Of a DNA stretch of 64,000 nt, positions 12,734-20,876 are shown piece after piece (the stretch's first letter is position 1; each line of letters opens with the position of its first letter). Source of the DNA: Rhizobium sp. NFR07 (lineage in GTDB: Bacteria; Pseudomonadota; Alphaproteobacteria; Rhizobiales; Rhizobiaceae); NCBI RefSeq assembly GCF_900111905.1, contig NZ_FOKM01000023.1, forward strand, positions 1 through 64,000. Direction: 5' to 3'. The notes under the pieces are model-generated. The model saw only the letters and a program-made list of their open reading frames with translations. It was not told the DNA's origin and made no database searches. A program made the position numbers and the translations under genes.

Positions 12734-13786
12734 ATGTTCTTCGCCTCCGACAACTGGGCAGGAGCCCATCCTGCCATCAACGAACGTCTGTCGAAGGAAT
12801 CGACCCGATTTGCCGCCGCCTATGGAACGAGCGAACTCGACCGCGCCATTGAGCAGCGCTTCAATGAGGTCTTCGAGCGGGAAGTCGCCGTGTTTTTCGT
12901 CGCGACCGGCACTGCCGCCAATTCCCTGTCGCTTGCCAGCATCGCGCGTCCGGGCGGCCTCACCTTCTGTCATACGGAAGCCCATGTGATCGAAGACGAA
13001 TGCGGTGCGCCGGACTTCTTCTCCGGCATGCGCATGGTGGGCGTCGAAGGCCCGGCCGGCAAGATGCTGCCGGAAAACCTGATCGAGCGCATCGCCCGTT
13101 ATCCGCAGGACGCCGTCCACCACGGCCGCGCCGCCGCCGTCACCATGACCCAGGCAACCGAGGTCGGCACCATCTATACGCTTGACGAGATCGACGCGAT
13201 TTCGAAGATCGCCAAGGACAACGGCCTGCCACTGCACATGGACGGCGCCCGCTTCGCCAACGCGCTCGTTTCGCTCGGCTGCTCGCCGGCCGAAATGACC
13301 TGGAAGCGCGGCGTCGACGTGCTCTCCTTCGGCGGCACCAAGAACGGCTGCTGGTGCGCCGAGGCGATTGTCTTCTTCGATCCGCAACTGGCCAAGGACT
13401 TCGCCTTCCTGCGCAAGCGCACCGCCCAGCTCTTCTCCAAGTCCCGCTTCATCGCCGCCCAGTTCGACGCCTATCTCAAGGACGACCTCTGGCTAGGCCT
13501 CGCCGGTCACGCCAACGCCATGGCCGATCGCTTGCGCGCAGGCTTCGGATCGCTGAACAGCGCCCGCCTCGCCTGGCCGACCGATTCGAACGAGGTCTTT
13601 GCCGTTTTGCCGAAGGCATATGCCAAGGCAGCGCAGGAAAAGGGTGCGAAGTTCTACGACTGGCTGGAACCGCGCGACATGCCTGAAAAGGTTACCGGCG
13701 ACGAGGCCCTCATCCGCATGGTCACCTCCTTCGCCACCACCGAGGAAGACGTCGACCAGTTCCTGTCGATCTGCGCCTCCGCCTGA
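12734..13786 (+). CDS. ltaE: Low-specificity L-threonine aldolase (PLP enzyme)
   Basis: Cleaves L-threonine (and allo-threonine) to glycine and acetaldehyde. The 350-residue protein is a fold-type I PLP enzyme of normal length for the family. Its N-terminus (FASDNWAGAHPAI) matches the typical SDN start of threonine aldolases. The HMDGARFANA motif near residue 170 carries the conserved Asp/Arg, and the PLP lysine lies in LSFGGTKNGC (near residue 203). The ATG at 12734 gives the family N-terminus. The gene is convergent with the LysR gene, whose stop lies 4 bp away. Confidence 0.93.
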   Translation: MFFASDNWAGAHPAINERLSKESTRFAAAYGTSELDRAIEQRFNEVFEREVAVFFVATGTAANSLSLASIARPGGLTFCHTEAHVIEDECGAPDFFSGMRMVGVEGPAGKMLPENLIERIARYPQDAVHHGRAAAVTMTQATEVGTIYTLDEIDAISKIAKDNGLPLHMDGARFANALVSLGCSPAEMTWKRGVDVLSFGGTKNGCWCAEAIVFFDPQLAKDFAFLRKRTAQLFSKSRFIAAQFDAYLKDDLWLGLAGHANAMADRLRAGFGSLNSARLAWPTDSNEVFAVLPKAYAKAAQEKGAKFYDWLEPRDMPEKVTGDEALIRMVTSFATTEEDVDQFLSICASA

Positions 13787-13790
13787 CCAC

Positions 13791-14645
13791 TCACGCTGAT
13801 TGCGGCACGATGCGTGCCGCAATCAGGCTGGATAGCGCCTCCACCATTTCGGCATCCGCCCCGCGCCGCGGAATAAGGACGAATTCGACATCCTCGAGCT
13901 GCGGCAGGCGATCGCCCGGCAGTTCCCTTAAGCCTTCCGGCACCATGCTGCGCGGCTGCACCATCACGCCCATGCCGGCGCGAGCCGCAGCCGTCAGTCC
14001 GCTCAGGCTGCCGCAGGTGCAGACGACCCGCCAGGCAAGTCCCGCACCATCCAGCGCCTCCTGCACCACGCGCCGCGTGATCGACGGTGGCGGAAAGGCG
14101 ATCAGCGGCAGCACCACATCCCGCGAGATGATGTGATCCGGATCACGCGCCAGCCAGACCAGCGGCTCGCGATAGAGAAACTTGCCGTGGGTATCACCCA
14201 CATGCCGCTTGGCGAGCACCAGATCGAGATCGCCCGCATCTTGCATCTGGTTGAGCACGGCACTCAACGCTACCGTCAGCTCCAGATCGACCAGCGGATG
14301 TAGCCTAATGAAATCCTCCAGGATGCCCGTCAGCCGGTTGGCGACGACATCCTCGGAAACCCCGAGCCTCAGGCGGCCGCGCAGCCGGCTTTCGCCGAAC
14401 AGCGACAGCACCCGCCCGTTGAGGTCGAGCATGCCGCGCGCATATCCGACGAGCGCCTCGCCATCGGCCGTGAGCTTTACCTGATGGGTATCGCGCAACA
14501 CCAGCCTGCGCCCTAGCGCCTTCTCCAGTCGCTGGATATGCTGCGTGACCGTCGATTGTCCCACCCCCAGCCGCGCGGCCGCGTCGGTGAAGCTGCCGGT
14601 CTGCTGCAGCATCAAGAAGCTGTCGAGATGATGGAGATTCAGCAT
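13791..14645 (-). CDS. LysR-family transcriptional regulator
   Basis: A 284-residue regulator with the N-terminal winged helix-turn-helix (LHHLDSFLMLQQTGSFTDAA, RLGVGQSTVTQHIQRLEKALG, about residues 3-60) and a C-terminal periplasmic-binding-protein-like effector domain from about residue 88. It is divergent from the sodium:bile-acid-symporter-type carrier gene, the usual arrangement of a LysR regulator and its target, so control of that carrier is a reasonable inference. A TATC-N9-GATA palindrome lies immediately upstream of the start codon and could mediate autoregulation. Confidence 0.92.
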   Translation of the reverse strand: MLNLHHLDSFLMLQQTGSFTDAAARLGVGQSTVTQHIQRLEKALGRRLVLRDTHQVKLTADGEALVGYARGMLDLNGRVLSLFGESRLRGRLRLGVSEDVVANRLTGILEDFIRLHPLVDLELTVALSAVLNQMQDAGDLDLVLAKRHVGDTHGKFLYREPLVWLARDPDHIISRDVVLPLIAFPPPSITRRVVQEALDGAGLAWRVVCTCGSLSGLTAAARAGMGVMVQPRSMVPEGLRELPGDRLPQLEDVEFVLIPRRGADAEMVEALSSLIAARIVPQSA

Positions 14646-14648
14646 GGT

Positions 14649-14665
14649 TATCGCGCTTCGTGATA
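14649..14665. promoter_or_regulatory. Candidate LysR-type operator (TATC-N9-GATA)
   Basis: The dyad TATC-N9-GATA fits the general T-N11-A pattern bound by LysR regulators and lies 4 bp upstream of the regulator's start codon, in the region shared with the divergent carrier gene. No second site is evident, so this is weak evidence. Confidence 0.3.
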
Positions 14666-14721
14666 GCTGTTAGTGTTTGCATTATATTTCACGATAAGCG
14701 AAGCAGCAATCAAACCTGCCG

Positions 14722-14821
14722 TAGAGCAATTCCGCTTTTCTTCGAATCGCGAAACCGCTCTATTTCTCTGATTTCACGCAGTTCCGGACGCAAAACCGCT
14801 ACGCACTTTTGCTGGACTGCT
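14722..14821. repeat. Rhizobial RIME-type intergenic repeat, about 100 bp
   Basis: Begins AGAGCAATTCCGCTTTTC and ends (minus strand sense) with AGCAAAAGTGCGTAGCGGTT followed by TTGCGTCCGG. It contains two stem-loop modules: AGAGC...GCTCT and a GCAAAAGTGCG/CGGTTTTGCG hairpin. This is the arrangement I recall for the mosaic palindromic repeats (RIME) dispersed in Rhizobium genomes. It ends 2 bp before the Shine-Dalgarno sequence of the carrier gene. Counting copies in a related genome would confirm it. Confidence 0.75.
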
Positions 14822-14834
14822 TTAGGAGTATTCG

Positions 14835-15833
14835 ATGAAGCGTTTCCTACCCGACCGGTTCACCATCATGCTGGTCTGCACCGTCATCCTGGCGTCCATC
14901 CTGCCGATCCACGGCGTCTGGGCGGAATGGTTCGGCCTTGCGACGGATATCGCCATCGGCCTGCTCTTCTTCCTGCACGGCGCGCGCCTGGCACGGGAAA
15001 CCGTCGTCGCCGGCGTCCTGCACTGGCGCCTGCACCTGACGATCGTGCTCACCACTTTCGCGCTCTTCCCGGTCCTCGGCCTCGCGCTCGGCTTCATCCC
15101 TGAAAGCATCCTGCCAGCACCGCTCTACCTCGGCATGCTCTTCCTCTGCGTGTTGCCCTCGACCGTCCAGTCCTCGATCGCCTTCACCTCGATGGCAGGC
15201 GGCAACGTGCCGGCGGCCATCGTCGCCGCATCGGGCTCCAACATCCTCGGCATGTTCCTGACGCCGGCACTGGTGGCCCTGCTTCTCTCCACCACCGGCG
15301 GCGGCGGCGTTTCGGCCGATGCGCTCGAGAAGATCGCGCTTCAGCTTCTCGCGCCCTTCATCGTCGGTCAGATCCTGCAGCCCTGGATTGGCAACTGGAT
15401 ACGCTCGAAGAAAAAGATCCTCATGCCGGTCGACCGCGGCTCGATCTTGATGGTCGTCTACCTCGCCTTCTCCACCGCCGTCATGGAAGGCATCTGGAGC
15501 ACCTTCTCGCTCACCGACATCGCTGTCGTCATCGGCCTCGACATCCTGCTGCTCGTGATCGTGCTCAGTGTCACCATGTTCGGCAGCCGCGCGCTCGGCT
15601 TCTCCAAGGAAGACGAGATTACCATCACCTTCTGCGGCTCCAAGAAGTCGCTGGCATCCGGCGTGCCTATGGCCAACGCCATCTTCGCCGGCCACTCGAC
15701 CTCGATCGGCGCCATCGTCCTGCCGATCATGCTCTTCCACCAGATCCAGCTGATGGCCTGCGCCGTCATCGCCCAGAAATACGCCCAGCGCCTGAAAGCG
15801 AAGGAAATCGCGGCGGAGCCCGCTGCGGCGTAA
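14835..15833 (+). CDS. Bile acid:sodium symporter family (BASS/ACR3-like fold) carrier
   Basis: A 332-residue integral membrane protein with about 9-10 hydrophobic segments. Characteristic segments include LFFLHGARLARETV near residue 40, the PSTVQSSIAFTSMAGGNVPAA motif (crossover helix, about 107-127) and TFCGSKKSLASGVPMANAIF (about 265-285), typical of the YfeH/SLC10A7-like branch. It probably carries an organic anion with sodium; the substrate is unknown. The ATG at 14835 follows TAGGAG. Upstream lie a RIME repeat and the divergent LysR regulator, the likely controller. Confidence 0.9.
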   Translation: MKRFLPDRFTIMLVCTVILASILPIHGVWAEWFGLATDIAIGLLFFLHGARLARETVVAGVLHWRLHLTIVLTTFALFPVLGLALGFIPESILPAPLYLGMLFLCVLPSTVQSSIAFTSMAGGNVPAAIVAASGSNILGMFLTPALVALLLSTTGGGGVSADALEKIALQLLAPFIVGQILQPWIGNWIRSKKKILMPVDRGSILMVVYLAFSTAVMEGIWSTFSLTDIAVVIGLDILLLVIVLSVTMFGSRALGFSKEDEITITFCGSKKSLASGVPMANAIFAGHSTSIGAIVLPIMLFHQIQLMACAVIAQKYAQRLKAKEIAAEPAAA

Positions 15834-15838
15834 TCAGC

Positions 15839-16177
15839 TCACGGCTTTCCGATCAGGGCCGAGGATTTGGCCCTGATTTGACTGAGTTCGGATGAAGACA
15901 CCGCGCCCTTGCGCTGCGCATTCCGGGCTTTCCAGTCTAGGCTCTTGATCTGATCCGCAAGAGCCACGCCGCCTCGGCCGCTTTCGATCACAACCTCGAA
16001 CGGGTACCCCTTCACCTTCGTTGTGAGGGGACAGCAAAGCATCAGCCCGAAGCGGTTGTAAGCGGCCGGGCTGAGAACCACCGCGGGCCGCCGGCCGGCC
16101 TGCTCATGGCCACTCTGCGGCGAGAAATCGAGCCAGACGATATCGCCCGCTTCCGGCACATATCCCGCGGCACTCAC
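15839..16177 (-). CDS. mazF: MazF-type mRNA interferase toxin
   Basis: A 112-residue toxin of the MazF/PemK fold, with the conserved N-terminal strand DIVWLDFSPQSGHEQAGRRP followed by AVVLSP, and the CCPLTTKVKGYPFEV core. MazF proteins cleave mRNA at short sequence motifs. The start codon overlaps the stop of the upstream AbrB/MazE-type antitoxin gene by 4 bp (16174-16177), which gives translational coupling and supports a functional pair. The stop is 5 bp from the convergent carrier gene stop. Confidence 0.92.
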   Translation of the reverse strand: MSAAGYVPEAGDIVWLDFSPQSGHEQAGRRPAVVLSPAAYNRFGLMLCCPLTTKVKGYPFEVVIESGRGGVALADQIKSLDWKARNAQRKGAVSSSELSQIRAKSSALIGKP

Positions 16178-16416
16178 ATCGCTTCCTTGCCGCTGGGCGC
16201 ACCGAAATCAATCTCCTCGTGCCGATTATCCTCCGTGATGCCGGCGAGCAGTCGATCCAGATCAACGACGTCCTCACGCACCGGCTCGATGATCACCCGT
16301 CCGTTTTCCTCCGTAATATCGACGACAGTATCCAGCGTCAGCTTTGCCGCATCCATGATGGCGGCCGGAATCCTGACGGAAGCGCTATTGCCCCATTTCT
16401 TCACGGTGACACGCAT
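16174..16416 (-). CDS. mazE: MazE/AbrB-fold antitoxin
   Basis: An 80-residue antitoxin beginning MRVTVKKWGNSASVRIP, the classic MazE swapped-hairpin (SpoVT-AbrB) DNA-binding domain, with an acidic C-terminal tail (DLDRLLAGITEDNRHEEIDFG) expected to wrap around MazF. An upstream in-frame GTG exists at 16428, but the ATG at 16416 has a GGAG with good spacing and gives the canonical N-terminus. MazE-type proteins normally autorepress their operon together with MazF. The pair shares the 3' intergenic space with the hsp20 gene. Confidence 0.92.
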   Translation of the reverse strand: MRVTVKKWGNSASVRIPAAIMDAAKLTLDTVVDITEENGRVIIEPVREDVVDLDRLLAGITEDNRHEEIDFGAPSGKEAM

Positions 16417-16485
16417 ATTCGGCTCCACGTATAAACAATGTAGATACGCTACTCCTCATCGCTTCTCCGGTCAATGAAACGAAAA

Positions 16486-16514
16486 ACGCCCCTTCCCGGC
16501 GGGGGAAGAGGCGT
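16486..16514 (-). terminator. Terminator downstream of hsp20
   Basis: Inverted repeat ACGCCCCTTCCC / GGGGGAAGAGGCGT, followed on the minus strand by GTTTTTCGTTT. It lies 43 bp after the hsp20 stop and has the same stem type as the glt operon terminator. Confidence 0.75.
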
Positions 16515-16556
16515 CTGGCTGGCTATCCCTGACTGGAGGTCAAAGGGATGGGAGTG

Positions 16557-17039
16557 TTAGTTGACCTGCTGCGGAGCGATCTGGGCCTCGATCGTCTTGG
16601 CGGTATCGCCGGCTTCTGCGGCGATCGCGATGCGGCGGGGCTTCATAGCTTCCGGAATGTTCCGGACGAGATCGATATGAAGCAGGCCGTTCTTGAGCGA
16701 GGCGGTTTCGACTTCCACATGGTCGGCAAGCTGGAAGCGGCGCTCGAAGGCGCGCTTGGCGATGCCGCGATAGAGATATTCGCTCTGGTCGGCGCCATCT
16801 TCCTCGGTCTTTTCACCCTTCACGGTCAGCGCATGGGCCTGGAATTCGATCGAGAGTTCCTTCTCGTCGAAACCGGCAACGGCCATGGTGATGCGATAGG
16901 TGTTCTCGCCGGTCCGCTCGATATTGTAGGGCGGATAGCTCTGGCTCTGATCGGCAAAGTTGCGGTTGTCGAGCAGATTGAAAAGACGGTCGAAGCCGAC
17001 GGTGGAGCGGTAGAGGGGAGAAAAATCGACGTGACGCAT
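16557..17039 (-). CDS. Small heat-shock protein, Hsp20/IbpA family
   Basis: A 160-residue alpha-crystallin chaperone that holds unfolding proteins in a refoldable state. It begins MRHVDFSPLYRSTVGFDRLF, typical of rhizobial class-A small HSPs. The alpha-crystallin domain spans about residues 38-130 (ENTYRITMAVAGFDEKELSI) and the GIAKRAFERRFQLADHV signature is present. A longer frame continues upstream to 17168, but the ATG at 17039 is preceded by GGAGG and is the start that the thermometer hairpin would block. Expression should be heat-induced through the RpoH-like promoter and the ROSE-like leader described separately. Confidence 0.95.
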   Translation of the reverse strand: MRHVDFSPLYRSTVGFDRLFNLLDNRNFADQSQSYPPYNIERTGENTYRITMAVAGFDEKELSIEFQAHALTVKGEKTEEDGADQSEYLYRGIAKRAFERRFQLADHVEVETASLKNGLLHIDLVRNIPEAMKPRRIAIAAEAGDTAKTIEAQIAPQQVN

Positions 17040-17138
17040 AATGTCCTCCATTGAAGCGACGGTGCGGTTTTGATGTGAGCGCCTTGATCCCGTTATGGCG
17101 ATGAAGGCCCCGTTGAGCGGACCCTTTCGGCGCCCGCA
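17040..17138 (-). promoter_or_regulatory. ROSE-type RNA thermometer in the hsp20 leader
   Basis: The roughly 99-nt leader predicted from the RpoH-like promoter ends in a hairpin (17043-17060 on the plus strand; RNA GUCGCUUCAAUGGAGGAC) in which the Shine-Dalgarno GGAGG pairs with a UCGCU strand. One unpaired G lies opposite, as in the U(U/C)GCU signature of ROSE elements. An upstream stem-loop (GCGG..CC-GAAA-GG..CCGC) and a GCCUU/AAGGC stem complete the multi-hairpin layout usual for ROSE. ROSE elements melt at heat-shock temperature and free the ribosome-binding site. Folding was done by eye. Confidence 0.75.
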
Positions 17139-17144
17139 GACTGC

Positions 17145-17173
17145 AGATGGGAATTGATTTCCGACCATTCAAG
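17145..17173 (-). promoter_or_regulatory. RpoH (sigma-32)-type promoter of hsp20
   Basis: On the minus strand CTTGAA (from 17173) is followed, with CTTG-N18 spacing, by CCCATCT (17151-17145). This agrees with alphaproteobacterial heat-shock promoters (CTTGAA...CCCATNT). Transcription would start near 17138, giving the thermometer leader. Confidence 0.7.
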
Positions 17174-17344
17174 ACCTTTTTCACCGTTCCGAAGGTGGGC
17201 TCGCCAGCCCGCCTTCCGCAGCATGCGGATTTGACGAAAATCAAACACTCAGTCAGAAAATTGGCTATCGTCAAAATTGCAGACCCGGATTATTCGGACG
17301 CCCTTGCCCCGGTCCTTGGCTGCCACATCGATAGGACCAAGACG

Positions 17345-18508
17345 ATGCGTTCCGCGCTCCGAGCCGGATGGCTCACACCTGCGTTCATTCTTCTGGCCGG
17401 CGCCGATCCCGCCAGCGCCCACGTCAAATGGTTTGCACCCTACATCGTCGGCGCGCCGCCGCAGCCGATCGGCGCTACCCTGACCAATACCTGGTTCTGG
17501 CTCGGCATCGCCCTCGTGCTGGTCTTCTTTCTCGCCACCCGCGCCGTCGAGAAATCTCCCGCCGGCGAAACCATCCTGCGCGGCCTCGACCGCATGACCG
17601 ATCCGATCTGGAACCGCATGGACGATTTCGTCCGGGCGGTCGTCGGCGCCTTCTTCATCGCCATCTTCGCCGTCGGCGGCGTCTACCTGACGCCCGATCT
17701 CAAGACGCCGTCGGAGATGGTTTCCTGGGGCCAGCTGCTGATCGCCATGCTGATCTTCTTCCGCGCCACCCAGCCGCTTGCCGCCCTCGGCATCGTCATC
17801 CTGTGGCTGCTGGCGCTGCGCGACTACGATATCTTCCACCTGCTCGACTACCTTGCGCTGGGCCCTGGCGTTGCCGCCTATCTCGTCATGGAAGCCTCGT
17901 CGAACGAGGAGTTGCGCAAGCACCGTTTCCAGGCCCTGCGCTGGGGCGTGGCAATCGCGCTCATGTGGTCGAGCCTCGAAAAATTCGCCTATCCCGACTG
18001 GTTCTATCCGCTGGTCGAGGAAAAGCCCTTCCTCACTTTCGGCCTGCCGCGCGACGTCTTCATCCCCATGGCCGGCGTCTCGGAATTCACCATGGGCTTC
18101 GGTCTGCTCTGGACCCCGATGGTACGCCGCCTCTCGGCCATCGCGCTCTTCGTCATCTTCAATGCCGCCGTCTACCCCTTCGGCCGCATCGACCTGATCG
18201 GCCACGCGCTGATCATGGCCGTCATCGTGGCAATTGCCGCCGATCATACCCGCGATGTCTTCTTCGTCCCGAACTTCAAGAAGATGATGGCAGGCGTCCC
18301 GATCGGCATCGCAGCCGCGCTGGTCATCTTCGTCTCGTCCTACTGGGGCCTGCATGTGGCGCTCTACGGCAGCGAGGGCGACATGAGCGCAGCTGTCCAT
18401 CGCACCACCCACAGCCCCGACCCGGAACATCCGCACCCGACCGATGCGGCCGATGCCGGAACGCCGGTGGAGCACGACGACCACGGCGAGCCCGATCACA
18501 AGCATTGA
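17345..18508 (+). CDS. DoxX-like integral membrane protein with His-rich tail
   Basis: A 387-residue protein with an N-terminal signal (about 1-23, ending DPASA, followed by HVKWFAPY) and about seven to eight membrane segments. The second half (ALMWSSLEKFAYPDWFYPLV, VSEFTMGFGLLW) resembles the DoxX family of quinone-linked membrane proteins. The C-terminus is a soluble His/Asp-rich tail (HRTTHSPDPEHPHP, EHDDHGEPDHKH), a probable metal-binding segment. The frame is open upstream to 17147, but that part overlaps the hsp20 promoter; ATG 17345 has AGGA 8 nt upstream and starts the signal peptide. Function is not known to me. Confidence 0.75.
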   Translation: MRSALRAGWLTPAFILLAGADPASAHVKWFAPYIVGAPPQPIGATLTNTWFWLGIALVLVFFLATRAVEKSPAGETILRGLDRMTDPIWNRMDDFVRAVVGAFFIAIFAVGGVYLTPDLKTPSEMVSWGQLLIAMLIFFRATQPLAALGIVILWLLALRDYDIFHLLDYLALGPGVAAYLVMEASSNEELRKHRFQALRWGVAIALMWSSLEKFAYPDWFYPLVEEKPFLTFGLPRDVFIPMAGVSEFTMGFGLLWTPMVRRLSAIALFVIFNAAVYPFGRIDLIGHALIMAVIVAIAADHTRDVFFVPNFKKMMAGVPIGIAAALVIFVSSYWGLHVALYGSEGDMSAAVHRTTHSPDPEHPHPTDAADAGTPVEHDDHGEPDHKH

Positions 18509-18752
18509 TCGACACCCTTGCAGAACCGAGAAATCCGCCATGGCCGTCCGATCGACCGGGGGGATTTCGCTGAACGCCATATGAATGATCGGTTCTGTCT
18601 CGGTTCAGGCCGGGCGCGCTAGAACATCATCACTGGAAGGCAAGACTGCCCTCCTTGGACCGGGGCACCATTCGTCCCTTCGCTTCGGTCAGCCTTGCCG
18701 GAACCGTGCTGTCCCCCGTATCGCCGGTTCCGGCCTTTCTTTTCCCGCTCAC

Positions 18753-19742
18753 CTACCCAACCAGACTGCCGCCAAGGGCATCGGCGCCCTCCTCCATGCC
18801 GCCCGCAGCCTGCACCAGCCGGCGTCCGTACTGGCGCGGCGCGCAGCCCATGGTCTTCTTGAAGGCATTGCTGAAGGCGCTTTCGGATTCATAACCCAGC
18901 GAGATGCAGATCTGCGAGATCGGATCGCTCGTCCGGCTCAGCCTGTCCGCGGCAAGCAGCATGCGCCAGCGGGTGAGATAGTCCATCGGCGTCTCCCCCA
19001 CCATTTCGCGGAATTTCAATGCAAATGTCGAGCGGGACATGCCTGCCTGCGCCGCAAGCTCCTGCAGTGTCCAGCGGCGGGGCGGGTCGGCATGGATGGC
19101 GGTCATTGCGGCACCGATCTGCCGGTCGCTGAGCGCCGAAAGCCATCCCGCTTCGCTGCCCCGGGCACTATCGCCGTCCCGCTCTCCACCCTGCGCCATA
19201 TGCAGCCGCAGAGCCTCGACCAGCATCATCTGCGCCAATTGCTGCAACACAAGCAGACCACCGGCGCGAGGCTCGCGCAGTTCCTGCATCGTCCGCTCCA
19301 CCGGCCACCGGAGTGCCGCCGTCTCAGGCCGGCCGCGGATATGCACGACCGGCGGCAGCATCCGCCGCAATCGTCCCGCATCACTGCCATCCAGCGCGAA
19401 CCGGCTGCTGACGATGAAGCAGTCGCCGCCGCCGTTATGCGTCACGATCCCGCCATTGCGCGATTTCCAGAAGACTGAAGAGGCCTGCATAGCCGGCGCG
19501 GCAAGGTCGCTGCCGAGCCAGAAGGATTTGCCGCTCGCCAGCAGAAAGCAGTCTCCCTCGTCAAGCCGCACCGGCTCCATGTCCTCGACCATCAGCCAGC
19601 AATGCCCGGTCACCACGGCACCGGTCTTGATCCCCAGCCCCTGCTCGGGAAATTGGATGGCCCATGCCCCGCCGGCATCGAGGCCTGCGGACATATAGTT
19701 GCGAGGTTTGAGCAGCGAGAGAACGTCGGACAGCGGATCCAT
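18753..19742 (-). CDS. AraC-family transcriptional regulator with N-terminal cupin
   Basis: A 329-residue regulator. The N-terminal half resembles the Cupin_6 sensor domain (SAGLDAGGAWAIQFPEQ, GHCWLMVEDMEPVRLDEGDC), and the C-terminal 100 residues hold the two AraC helix-turn-helix motifs (LQELAAQAGMSRSTFALKFR and ISQICISLGYESESAFSNAF), ending in the usual APRQYGRR. It is divergent from an SDR-family reductase gene 183 bp away, an arrangement common for this regulator type, so it probably controls that gene. The 244 bp downstream (18509-18752) contain no gene that I can support. Confidence 0.9.
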   Translation of the reverse strand: MDPLSDVLSLLKPRNYMSAGLDAGGAWAIQFPEQGLGIKTGAVVTGHCWLMVEDMEPVRLDEGDCFLLASGKSFWLGSDLAAPAMQASSVFWKSRNGGIVTHNGGGDCFIVSSRFALDGSDAGRLRRMLPPVVHIRGRPETAALRWPVERTMQELREPRAGGLLVLQQLAQMMLVEALRLHMAQGGERDGDSARGSEAGWLSALSDRQIGAAMTAIHADPPRRWTLQELAAQAGMSRSTFALKFREMVGETPMDYLTRWRMLLAADRLSRTSDPISQICISLGYESESAFSNAFKKTMGCAPRQYGRRLVQAAGGMEEGADALGGSLVG

Positions 19743-19925
19743 GGCAACCTTGGGATTGAAATGACGGCCTCAGCCTATCTCGCTTGGCTAATTAAGAACA
19801 GGCATTCGGACGATCGCGCATGAATGACGGACGCCACAGCATGGATCGTCCGCGATCCCCTGCTTACGCTTATTTATGTTGCTGCTTGCGCAGCACGCAA
19901 GACACGTTTCAGGAAGGACATATCC

Positions 19926-20816
19926 ATGCGCGTATTCGTCACCGGCGCCACCGGTTTCGTCGGCTCCGCCGTCGTCCGCGAGCTCATCGGCGCGGGCCAT
20001 CAGGTCACCGGCCTTGCCCGTTCGGAAAATGCTGCTGCGGCCCTCGCTGCCGCCGGCGCGGCCGCCCACCAAGGTCACCTCGAGGATCTGGACAGCCTGA
20101 GGCGCGGCGCGGATGCCGCCGACGCCACCATCCATTGCGGCTTCATCCACGATTTCTCCCGCTTCAGGGAAAATTGCGAGATCGATCGCCGCGCGGTGGA
20201 TGCACTCGGCTCCACGCTTGCAGGCTCCAACCGTCTTCTGGTGGTCACCTCCGGCACCGGTCTCATCACTCCCGGCAGGATCGCGACCGAGGACGACCTG
20301 CCGACGCCCGGCGTCAATCCCCGCATCGCCTCGGAAGAAGCTGCAGCAGCGGTCGCGGCGAAAGGCACGCGGGTCTCGGTCATGCGCCTGCCCCCATCAG
20401 TCCACGGCGAAGGCGACCACGGCTTCGTGCCGATCCTGATCGATCTTGCCCGCCGCACCGGTATCTCGGCCTATGTCGGCAAGGGCGAGAACCGCTGGCC
20501 GGCCGTCCAGCGCCGTGATGCCGCCCGTCTCTACCGTGCCGTCGTCGAAAGCGACGTGGCGGCACCGCGCTATCATGCGGTGGCCGAGGAAGGCATCACG
20601 TTCCGGGAGATCGCCGAGATCGTCGCGGCCCAGCTCGGCGTGCCCATGGTCAGCAAGAGCCACGAGGAAGCGGCTGACCATTTCGGATGGTTCGCGCATT
20701 TCGCCCAGCTGGACGGCCCTGCCTCATCCGAACAGACGAGGCGCCTTACAGGCTGGCAGCCCCGCGAGACGGACCTGCTGGACGACCTCAGGCAACCCTA
20801 TTACGTCGCCGCCTGA
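19926..20816 (+). CDS. NAD(P)-dependent SDR/epimerase-family oxidoreductase
   Basis: A 296-residue extended/atypical SDR. It begins MRVFVTGATGFVGSAVVREL, the Rossmann TGATGFVG motif. Position 38 onward (GLARSENAAAALAAAGAA) resembles the NADP-binding region of the SDR_a families. The usual YxxxK active site is not evident (the region reads SEEAAAAVAAKG), which fits atypical SDRs used as reductases or NADPH sensors. The frame extends upstream to 19824, but the ATG at 19926 follows AGGAAGGA and begins the Rossmann fold. Likely controlled by the divergent AraC regulator. The substrate is unknown. Confidence 0.85.
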   Translation: MRVFVTGATGFVGSAVVRELIGAGHQVTGLARSENAAAALAAAGAAAHQGHLEDLDSLRRGADAADATIHCGFIHDFSRFRENCEIDRRAVDALGSTLAGSNRLLVVTSGTGLITPGRIATEDDLPTPGVNPRIASEEAAAAVAAKGTRVSVMRLPPSVHGEGDHGFVPILIDLARRTGISAYVGKGENRWPAVQRRDAARLYRAVVESDVAAPRYHAVAEEGITFREIAEIVAAQLGVPMVSKSHEEAADHFGWFAHFAQLDGPASSEQTRRLTGWQPRETDLLDDLRQPYYVAA

Positions 20817-20828
20817 CGATAAGCGAGG

Positions 20829-20859
20829 AACACCCGGGCGATCGCCTCGCCCGGGTGTT
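20829..20859 (+). terminator. Terminator between the SDR gene and aztD
   Basis: Perfect 13-bp stem AACACCCGGGCGA / TCGCCCGGGTGTT with a 5-nt loop, followed by TCTGCTCT on the plus strand. It sits between two convergent genes and may serve both. Confidence 0.75.
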
Positions 20860-20876
20860 TCTGCTCTAACGGCTTT

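Noticed and set aside
17147..17344. Upstream extension of the DoxX-like gene
   Set aside because: Would overlap the RpoH promoter of hsp20 and lacks signal-peptide character; ATG 17345 has a ribosome-binding site and signal peptide.
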